A DNA stretch of 5,325 bases. Source: an uncultured Cryomorphaceae bacterium (GTDB taxonomy: Bacteria; Bacteroidota; Bacteroidia; Flavobacteriales; Schleiferiaceae). The notes beneath the pieces were generated by a model that saw only the letters and a program-made list of their open reading frames with translations, made no database searches and had not been told where the DNA came from. Of the stretch, positions 1 through 5,093 are shown piece after piece. The stretch is from positions 1-5,325 of the forward strand of contig CALCFH010000111.1 of assembly GCA_937900215.1 (NCBI GenBank), given 5' to 3'. The first letter of the stretch is position 1; each line of letters opens with the position of its first letter. The position numbers were made by a program, and so were the translations under genes.

Positions 1-113
1 ACAGACAGTTTCCTTTAATGGAACTTAAAACCATAGCGGGCGCGGGCCATTGGGTACATGCAGAAAAACCCAAGGAGGTTTATGAAGCCGTTCTGTCTTT
101 CCTTACTAAATAA
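1..113 (+). CDS. Alpha/beta hydrolase, C-terminal end only (partial at 5')
   Basis: The frame beginning at base 3 reads 36 residues and stops with TAA at 111-113. The tail contains IAGAGHWVHAEKP, the usual block around the catalytic histidine of alpha/beta-hydrolase fold esterases and related enzymes. That His codon is at 48-50. It is followed by a final amphipathic helix (PKEVYEAVLSFLTK) typical of the last element of the fold. The nucleophile, the acid residue and the start lie outside the window, so substrate and exact subfamily (YbfF-like esterase, haloalkane dehalogenase-like or other) cannot be told. The gene converges on the S41 peptidase gene, with 3 bp between stop codons and no visible terminator between them. 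The family call rests on a short but characteristic motif. Confidence 0.75.
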   Translation, partial: RQFPLMELKTIAGAGHWVHAEKPKEVYEAVLSFLTK

Positions 114-116
114 TCG

Positions 117-1118
117 CTAATTCTTTATTTGAACCAAAGCGGCTTCTATGAAGCTGTCTTTGCCTTGGGCGAGCTGTAGGCTATCTAAGCTCAGATGAAT
201 ATCTGGACCAATGCCCGATTCTAAGTCAACACCTGTTCTACTTTGACTTTGGGTTGCGGAGTATCTGAATGTCCAGCCATTGGGCAATTCGCTGTGCACG
301 GGCAATCCGCCTCCGCCGCCAGTGGTATCGCCCATGAGGGTAATATTGGGCAGATTCTTTAGCATGGCGGCAAAACTGTTGGTGGCACTGTAGCACGCTC
401 TGTTCACTAAAACCACCACGGGTTTAGAGTATTGATACGATGAGCTTGGCAATGCCAGTGGAACCCATTGGCTAAAGTCGTTTGGCGCCGGACCTTGTTT
501 GGCCCGTTCATAGTAGGCGATAGATTCAGATCTATTGAATTTAGATGCTAAGAGGAAGGCGAGACTTAGGCTGCCTCCGCCATTGTTGCGCAAATCGAGA
601 ATAAGTCCTTGGTCGTTCTGATATCTATCCAGCACTAACTCCAATTGTCCTTCTGAAAAGGCAGAGCCAAAACTCTCATAGTAGACGTAGCCTACTGAAT
701 CTATTCTTTGGTGGTAGAACGGACCTGTTCTCTTGTGGTTTTTTCCGAGGTAATTCCGCTCAATGGTATTCCATTCAAAATTTGCGGGAAAGTCTAGGTA
801 CCAATTCCAGTTTCTACTTATATCGAATCCAGAGATCAGGTTGGTATGTCCGTCTTTTAATAAGAAGAGTGCCTCCGCCATGAGGTCAAAAAGTTCCTCA
901 GAACGCATTTGATTTGAAACTTTAGGCTTGAGGCTATCGTATACGCTTTGCCAGTTAACCTCTTTGAGTTCGAAATAGCTGTATTTATGATCTAAGGTTT
1001 CCCAGAATACATCGAAGTTCTGTTTAGGTGTGTTTTCCAGCTCATCGGGAAGGAGGATTTTTTCGCAAGACAGGCAAAGGAGAGCGAGTACGATGGAAAG
1101 GAGTAGATGCTTTTTCAT
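117..1118 (-). CDS. S41 family peptidase, tricorn-type, predicted lipoprotein
   Basis: Predicted serine peptidase of the S41 (C-terminal processing / tricorn) family, 333 residues. The N-terminus MKKHLLLSIVLALLCLSC is a lipoprotein-type signal with Cys18 as the likely lipidated residue, so the protein is probably anchored in the cell envelope. Residues about 30-95 form the N-terminal helical domain ending in LKDGHTNL, with His91 the expected catalytic His of tricorn-like members. LILDLRNNGGG lies at 172-182. VVVLVNRACYSAT at 234-245 places the nucleophile at Ser244. VDLESGIGPD at 297-306 holds the acidic residue Glu300. The Lys used by CtpA/Prc enzymes is not present: its place falls in a glycine run (267-271). 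This fits the Ser/His type rather than Ser/Lys. No PDZ domain is evident. An ATG 45 nt upstream is in frame, but I chose 1118 because the signal peptide begins there and it forms an ATGA overlap with the preceding stop. It is the last gene of the leftward cluster. The substrate is unknown. Confidence 0.85.
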   Translation of the reverse strand: MKKHLLLSIVLALLCLSCEKILLPDELENTPKQNFDVFWETLDHKYSYFELKEVNWQSVYDSLKPKVSNQMRSEELFDLMAEALFLLKDGHTNLISGFDISRNWNWYLDFPANFEWNTIERNYLGKNHKRTGPFYHQRIDSVGYVYYESFGSAFSEGQLELVLDRYQNDQGLILDLRNNGGGSLSLAFLLASKFNRSESIAYYERAKQGPAPNDFSQWVPLALPSSSYQYSKPVVVLVNRACYSATNSFAAMLKNLPNITLMGDTTGGGGGLPVHSELPNGWTFRYSATQSQSRTGVDLESGIGPDIHLSLDSLQLAQGKDSFIEAALVQIKN

Positions 1119-1873
1119 AATAGGGCCACGCTCATTGTTAGAAACCACTGATGTTGCACCCATTGCTTAAGATTGGGGCCTTCTATTTTTCCATATTGAA
1201 AGTTGTACTGCAGTCCAAATCGGTTTTGGTTGGATAGTATCCATTCCCATTCCACATTGGTTCTCCAGAGGCTATGAGGGCCCACAAAACTCCAGCGTCT
1301 AAAGGGAGTGTTGTCTACTACCACCGAAGGAACATACTGAGGCAAAACGCCATAGAGGAGGATGGGTAAATGCTGATCGAAGCTCAGTAGAAAGCGTTGG
1401 GAAGAAATCTCAAAATCTCTTTCTGCATGGATTCCAATTCCGATGCTGGTTTGCAATGAATAGGCATAGGCGTTGTTGCTAAAGCGGTTGTTGATAAGCA
1501 CTCCTCCCTGGCTAAAATTGCTTAGGCCGGCATACATTCTTCCCCATTTGGGCGAGTCGTAGACTTGGTATTCTAGTTCGTACAGGGCGCTTCCACCTAC
1601 GTCATTCAAGGTACTGCTTTCAACATTTGGGAGCGACAACCATCCGCCAAAGCCCCCGACTTGCAACTGCTCAAACCACTTATTTGAATAATGCCGAATG
1701 CCCAGACTCACTGCGCCGTAATGCCCATCATACACCAGTTGAGATTGGTATTCATCGAGTTGAAAGGCTCGAGTATAGCCCATGCCAAAGCGCAACAGTA
1801 GCTGGGCTTGCTGTTGCGCTTGAGAGTGGCTGCATCCTAGGAGGCTAAGTATGAGACAGAGTTTTCGAATCAT
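1115..1873 (-). CDS. Predicted outer-membrane beta-barrel protein, unknown function
   Basis: I do not recognise the family. The 252-residue product begins with a signal peptide, MIRKLCLILSLLGCSHSQAQ, probably cut by signal peptidase I after SQA or SQAQ. LLGC at 11-14 also resembles a lipobox, so a lipoprotein is possible. The rest is rich in alternating aromatic and polar stretches of beta-strand length, many with Gly or Tyr/Trp at the ends. Examples are 52-61, 67-79, 96-106, 138-149, 202-214, 218-229 and a final strand 239-252 ending in Leu-Leu. There is no long hydrophobic helix after the signal. This pattern fits an outer-membrane barrel of roughly ten to twelve strands, which is an inference from composition. 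The start ATG overlaps the stop of the DUF2141-like gene (ATGA), and its own stop overlaps the S41 peptidase start, so translation is probably coupled on both sides. Confidence 0.65.
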   Translation of the reverse strand: MIRKLCLILSLLGCSHSQAQQQAQLLLRFGMGYTRAFQLDEYQSQLVYDGHYGAVSLGIRHYSNKWFEQLQVGGFGGWLSLPNVESSTLNDVGGSALYELEYQVYDSPKWGRMYAGLSNFSQGGVLINNRFSNNAYAYSLQTSIGIGIHAERDFEISSQRFLLSFDQHLPILLYGVLPQYVPSVVVDNTPFRRWSFVGPHSLWRTNVEWEWILSNQNRFGLQYNFQYGKIEGPNLKQWVQHQWFLTMSVALL

Positions 1874-2268
1874 TCAAGATTGATTACGAGCAAATTGTTG
1901 CCCTCTTTTAAGCTTACAAGGTATTCAGAAAGTTCAGGAGGACCGAAGGTGCCACGTGCATCTTTAGAAAAGCCATAGGTTTCGGTGGGTATGCCCATGA
2001 AACCGGTATCCATTTTTCCGTTTGAGTTGGCATCGTGGTACACTCGAATGCCTATTGTTTCGGCCTCTACCGTTCCGAAATTAAACGATACCGTTTTGTC
2101 GGTTACTTCAATTACCTCGGCTCGGATCTCTTTGTTGTTGGCGTCTACTACGGCAACATAGAGCTTGCCTTCTGCCACTTTAAGGCCTTTGAATTCTACT
2201 TTTAGCTCTTGAGCTTGAAGGGCTAAGCCCATTACTATAGAGGCTGTGGTTAAGATAAACTTGTTCAT
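1870..2268 (-). CDS. DUF2141-like small secreted protein
   Basis: A 132-residue protein with a clear signal peptide (MNKFILTTASIVMGLALQAQ), so the mature chain of about 112 residues should be periplasmic or exported. The mature part starts with beta strands (ELKVEFKGLK, GKLYVAVVD). It then carries the family's most recognisable block at 76-111: a His-Asp pair, DANSNGKMD (79-87), MGIPTETYGFS (91-101), then ARG and FGPP. This block and the length match the DUF2141 family, which is widespread in Bacteroidota and Proteobacteria and has no established function. DANSNGKMD has the D-x-N-x-N-G-x-x-D spacing of an EF-hand or dockerin-like calcium loop, so calcium binding is a reasonable guess but not shown. 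The gene overlaps both neighbours by ATGA (4 nt), placing it in the middle of the coupled envelope cluster. Confidence 0.82.
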   Translation of the reverse strand: MNKFILTTASIVMGLALQAQELKVEFKGLKVAEGKLYVAVVDANNKEIRAEVIEVTDKTVSFNFGTVEAETIGIRVYHDANSNGKMDTGFMGIPTETYGFSKDARGTFGPPELSEYLVSLKEGNNLLVINLE

Positions 2269-3032
2269 GATTTTGTTTTGTTTTTGAGTTTAAAATTATA
2301 TCCAATAGCGGTTTTAAGGATGTACTGACTGAAGTAAAGCTCTGCAGTGGGCGTTTGTTGAAACCAATGCATTGCGCCTACTTCCCAAGTGAATCGCTCT
2401 CCTGTCTTTCCTCTGAGCAAGAGTGCGCTGCGGATCTGGTCGAACTGTATGTGATGGTGTGCATTTTCGTATTGCCACATAGGTTCAAAGCTTGCAACCC
2501 ATTGCACCGTTGTATTGTTTCTCGAAAAAAAGGCTTGACGGTATTCGAGTCTGTATCTCAGTCTAAGGAGAAATAGATTTTCGGGTTCTCTCTCAAGCCA
2601 TCTTTGCTCAAGCTTTATTCGCTGGTGGATGGTGTTGACTTCAATCGGAACTTTTAGGGAGGCTTCCAGATGGGTTCTGAATTCATGCAAGAACTCTTCT
2701 GTTTCTTCGAAGGGGTCGAGAGGATTGGCGGCGAAGAAGTAAAGACTTCCCGCTCCGAGGTTCCATTGGTCGTTGATATCGTAGTTGTAGTCTGCACAGG
2801 GAATGAGAATATGATTGATTTTGGTTGGGAAAACGAATTCCCTCAACTCTGTAAATACTGTTAGTTTAGATTGACTAGACAAGGGGATGATGGCTTGAGC
2901 TTTGATCCAGACTAAGGCGTTTTCTTTGGTTTCTAGTTGTCCGAATAACTGGCTTGAGAAGAAACTTAGAATTAAAATGAGGCCTTTTTGGTTGGATTTT
3001 AGATTCGAAAGAATCAGAGCAATCAAGCGCAT
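2265..3032 (-). CDS. DUF2490-like outer-membrane protein
   Basis: A 255-residue exported protein with the features of the DUF2490 family of predicted outer-membrane beta-barrels. These are an early strand with TELREF (61-66), a DYNYDINDQWNLGAGSLYFF block (81-100) where a Tyr-rich strand precedes a Gly-rich one, HEFRTHLE (116-123), IHQRIKLEQRWLE (135-147) and LRLRYRLEYR (156-165). The chain ends in strand-like ILKTAIGYNFKLK plus a short basic tail. The export signal is odd. The ATG gives a long N-region with two hydrophobic patches (2-9 and 18-29) split by LKSNQK. Cleavage is likely after Gly31. No other Met lies near, so ATG 3032 is kept, although a shorter non-ATG start cannot be excluded. 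The start lies 3 nt after the stop of the membrane-protein gene, and the stop overlaps the DUF2141-like start. The role is unknown; the family call is by motif memory. Confidence 0.75.
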   Translation of the reverse strand: MRLIALILSNLKSNQKGLILILSFFSSQLFGQLETKENALVWIKAQAIIPLSSQSKLTVFTELREFVFPTKINHILIPCADYNYDINDQWNLGAGSLYFFAANPLDPFEETEEFLHEFRTHLEASLKVPIEVNTIHQRIKLEQRWLEREPENLFLLRLRYRLEYRQAFFSRNNTTVQWVASFEPMWQYENAHHHIQFDQIRSALLLRGKTGERFTWEVGAMHWFQQTPTAELYFSQYILKTAIGYNFKLKNKTKS

Positions 3033-3035
3033 GTT

Positions 3036-3686
3036 TTAGGTGGTTTCTGGAAGCTTTGTTTTCCGTTTCCAATACAATATCACAGGAACGAAGACAAAGG
3101 TAGGCCAAAGCCATTGGAGTACATTGGGCATAAATCCCATGGTTTGTACTGAAAAGGCTGTGATAGAGGCTATGAATCCGCCTGTTAAACCAGAGATATG
3201 GGAGAGCAAAAGGCGACTTCTTCTCAGTCTGGGCTCCTTAATGCGCAGCACTTTTATGTAACTGTGGGCATTGGATACTCCGATCAATCCGAAGAAGAAG
3301 CTTAGGAAGCCAATGGGGTAGTGGCCCATACTGAATTGTCTTGCACCAAAGAGAAGAAAGCTGCCCATAACCACAATAGTGGTTCCGTGCAATAGAACAT
3401 CCAGCCAACCTTGCTGCACTCCTCTTCTAAGGTAAAGTGCTCGTATGCCGGCGAGTATGTTGTAATAACTGAATACAGCCATCATGGTTAGAAAGGTCAT
3501 TTCCTTAACAATGGCATTGAACAGGGCAGAGAAAAAGACAAGGGTCATCGAGTAGAAGAAGACCTTGCCTATTAGAATATGACGCTCCCCACCTTTGGTT
3601 GCAAATAAGGCCAATGGACCTGTGATAAGACTTAATGTGCCTGCGGCAATGTGCAGGTAAAGAGAAAAAAGGAGAATAGATTTCAT
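3036..3686 (-). CDS. Multi-pass membrane protein, DUF2306-like
   Basis: A 216-residue inner-membrane protein with about seven hydrophobic segments, near 6-28, 41-60, 64-85, 98-115, 124-142, 163-183 and 188-206, and a basic tail (WKRKTK). The opening LHIAAGTLSLITGPLAL, followed by KGGERHILIGKVFF (31-44) and late on LLSHISGLTGGFIASITAFSV (160-180), is characteristic of a family of small bacterial membrane proteins that I place as DUF2306-like. No function is established. Histidines His12, His36 and His163 fall at positions that I recall as recurrent in this group and could bind a cofactor or metal, which is speculation. The ATG at 3686 has no Shine-Dalgarno sequence and lies about 16 nt downstream of a predicted transcription start. 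It is the first gene of the leftward cluster; the next gene starts 3 nt after its TAA. Confidence 0.75.
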   Translation of the reverse strand: MKSILLFSLYLHIAAGTLSLITGPLALFATKGGERHILIGKVFFYSMTLVFFSALFNAIVKEMTFLTMMAVFSYYNILAGIRALYLRRGVQQGWLDVLLHGTTIVVMGSFLLFGARQFSMGHYPIGFLSFFFGLIGVSNAHSYIKVLRIKEPRLRRSRLLLSHISGLTGGFIASITAFSVQTMGFMPNVLQWLWPTFVFVPVILYWKRKTKLPETT

Positions 3687-3708
3687 GGCGTTTGTGATTT
3701 GATGAGAC

Positions 3709-3743
3709 CAAAACTAGGGGGGCTTTTTTGTGCTTGACGAAAA
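3709..3743 (-). promoter_or_regulatory. Candidate Bacteroidota-type promoter for the leftward five-gene cluster
   Basis: On the minus strand TAGTTTTG (3716-3709) matches the Bacteroidota -7 consensus TAnnTTTG at every fixed base. TTTTCG (3743-3738) stands in for the -33 TTTG element with a 21-bp spacer, within the known 19-21 bp range. Transcription would begin near 3702, giving a leader of roughly 16 nt before ATG 3686. The spacer contains runs of six C and six A on the transcribed-sense strand. The prediction comes from consensus only. Confidence 0.55.
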
Positions 3744-3860
3744 CAGTGATGAATGCAGTGAAATTGGGGCGAGTAGCTCGATTTGGGACGAATGACAGCT
3801 CGCTAGGGCTGAGTTTAAGGACGAAATACAAGGGCTTGGACGGATGGAAGGGCAATGTGT

Positions 3861-3893
3861 TTAGCTGATAAATCAAACTTCACTTTATCTTCG
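3861..3893 (+). promoter_or_regulatory. Candidate promoter for the methyltransferase gene
   Basis: TATCTTCG (3886-3893) matches the Bacteroidota -7 motif TAnnTTTG except for one base. A poor -33 candidate, TTAG (3861-3864), lies 21 bp upstream. The implied start near 3900 gives a leader of about 14 nt before ATG 3914, like the leader on the opposite side. This is weaker than the leftward promoter because the -33 element is degenerate. Confidence 0.4.
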
Positions 3894-3913
3894 AAGCCGA
3901 ATTAAGTTAAACC

Positions 3914-4762
3914 ATGCTCAAAAGCCTTTACCGTTTTCTCAGTCCCCGATTTCAGAATCTCTTTCTTGAATACAAAGTAGATTTCAAGCCGAGATATGGA
4001 CATGGCCTTGCGCCGCATGCTGAGCTATTGTCTCTCATCGAAGTAAGAAGAGGGCAGTATGCAGGATGGATTGACAAAGCACTTGCCCACAAGGAGGCTT
4101 TGTGGACCATTCGAAAGGCAAGTCAAGAGCAAGACAGTAAAAGGGCAGTGTGGAACAATGGATTCCTGCCCGGACTAGACATAGCCATGATTTACACTTT
4201 TATTGCAGAGTGTAAACCGAAGAAATACGTAGAGGTAGGCTCGGGCAACTCTACCAAAGTGGCGTATAAGGCGGTTCAAGATCATGCGCTGTCTACTGAA
4301 ATAATTTCTATAGATCCACAGCCTAGAGCAGAGATTGATGCCTTAGCACATAAGGTATTGCGCATGCCCTTTGAGAATAGCACGCTTAATTTACCCGATA
4401 TGTTGGAGGAGGGCGATATACTCTTCATTGATAATTCGCACCGCATCTTACCCAATTCAGATGCCATGGTCTTTTTTATGGAGGTCTTGCCGCGCCTTAA
4501 AAAAGGGGTATGGGTGCATTTGCATGACATCTATCTGCCTTTTGACTATCCTGATTTTATGTGTGATCGGTTTTATTCAGAACAATATGGTTTGGCCATG
4601 TATTTGCTTGCCAATCCCAATCGCTATGCTACCGCATTCCCCAATTACTTTGTCTCGCAAGACGAGACTCTTTCCAAACAACTCGGTCCGCTTTGGGAGC
4701 ATGAGAACCTAGAAGGAGTTGAAAGACACGGAGGAAGCTACTGGATTCATATAGAAGAGTAG
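3914..4762 (+). CDS. Class I SAM-dependent methyltransferase
   Basis: A 282-residue cytoplasmic protein with a Rossmann-type methyltransferase core in the C-terminal two thirds. Motif I is YVEVGSGNST (105-114), the glycine-rich SAM-binding loop. IISIDPQP (130-137) carries the acidic residue Asp134 at the end of strand 2, expected to bind the ribose hydroxyls. GDILFIDNSHRI (167-178) is the strand-4 region, and LPRLKKGVWVHLHDIYLP (192-209) covers helix and strand 5 with a His-Asp pair. This resembles the Methyltransf_24 type often found near sugar or polysaccharide genes, but there are none in the window and the substrate is unknown. Residues 1-90 form an N-terminal helical extension without signal peptide or membrane segment. 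ATG 3914 is the first in-frame start after the promoter candidate. The gene is monocistronic as far as can be seen and divergent from the envelope cluster. Confidence 0.85.
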   Translation: MLKSLYRFLSPRFQNLFLEYKVDFKPRYGHGLAPHAELLSLIEVRRGQYAGWIDKALAHKEALWTIRKASQEQDSKRAVWNNGFLPGLDIAMIYTFIAECKPKKYVEVGSGNSTKVAYKAVQDHALSTEIISIDPQPRAEIDALAHKVLRMPFENSTLNLPDMLEEGDILFIDNSHRILPNSDAMVFFMEVLPRLKKGVWVHLHDIYLPFDYPDFMCDRFYSEQYGLAMYLLANPNRYATAFPNYFVSQDETLSKQLGPLWEHENLEGVERHGGSYWIHIEE

Positions 4763-5082
4763 TTTATACTCAGTTCTAACTAAGAGAGTTGGTCTTTCTG
4801 GTCCTTTGATTTTTGTAAAGGCATCCTTTGGCCTGAGCTTAGTTGCATTTATTTCTGCCTTGTCTCTTTACAAGCTAATTATCTGCCATTCCGTTGGTAT
4901 GCTCTCAAGGGCTCCTTTTACGGACATCGATGGAGTGGAGTACAGAATGGATGCATGAATGCCGCCGTAGTGTAACTATTTTTACATCAGTGCATTTCGT
5001 AGTGAAAAGGAGATAGTCAAGCAGGAAGCCATTCAAGATCGTAGACGGATGCAGAATTCCAGTTTTTTATTGGCTTAAAGTG
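4763..5082. other. Gene-free stretch downstream of the methyltransferase
   Basis: I see no recognisable gene, tRNA or rRNA here. One rightward frame is open from 4755 to 4958 and reads hydrophobic, but it has no ATG near its beginning and resembles nothing I know. The leftward frames are broken by stops. Small elements present are the weak hairpins near 4776-4829, an 8-bp palindrome CATCGATG (4925-4932), and the 9-mer TGGATGCAT (4948-4956) that reappears in the tandem array further right. The stretch could be a decayed gene or the flank of a dispersed repeat; nothing in it decides between these. Confidence 0.5.
4776..4821 (+). terminator. Weak candidate terminator after the methyltransferase
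   Basis: Two small stems follow the stop codon. CTAACT (4776-4781) pairs with AGTTGG (4787-4792), with one G-T wobble and a 5-nt loop, followed by TCTTTCT. CCTTTG (4803-4808) pairs with TAAAGG (4816-4821) around a 7-nt T-rich loop. Neither has a strong GC stem nor a true poly-T tract, so intrinsic termination here is only a possibility. Confidence 0.2.
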
Positions 5083-5093
5083 GTGTTGAGCTC

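Noticed and set aside
267..351. S41 peptidase as an inactive pseudoenzyme because the Ctp lysine is missing
   Set aside because: The protein carries the His, Ser and Glu positions of tricorn-type S41 enzymes, which do not need that lysine.
1119..1163. Longer start for the S41 peptidase (15 extra residues)
   Set aside because: The extension would bury the lipoprotein signal peptide behind polar residues and lose the ATGA overlap that the other junctions show.
2875..3114. Leftward 79-codon open frame across the membrane-protein / DUF2490-like junction
   Set aside because: It overlaps two supported genes in another frame and lacks any protein-like feature.
3505..3876. Leftward 123-codon open frame crossing the divergent intergenic region
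   Set aside because: Most of it overlaps the well-supported membrane-protein gene in another frame. It would also span both promoter candidates, and its product has no recognisable feature.
4371..4712. Rightward 113-codon open frame inside the methyltransferase
   Set aside because: It lies in a shifted frame of a gene with clear methyltransferase motifs, so it is a shadow.
4755..4958. Rightward open frame of about 67 codons with a hydrophobic middle
   Set aside because: It has no ATG near its beginning, starts inside the methyltransferase 3' end, and resembles no known protein. A run of this length without stops can occur by chance.
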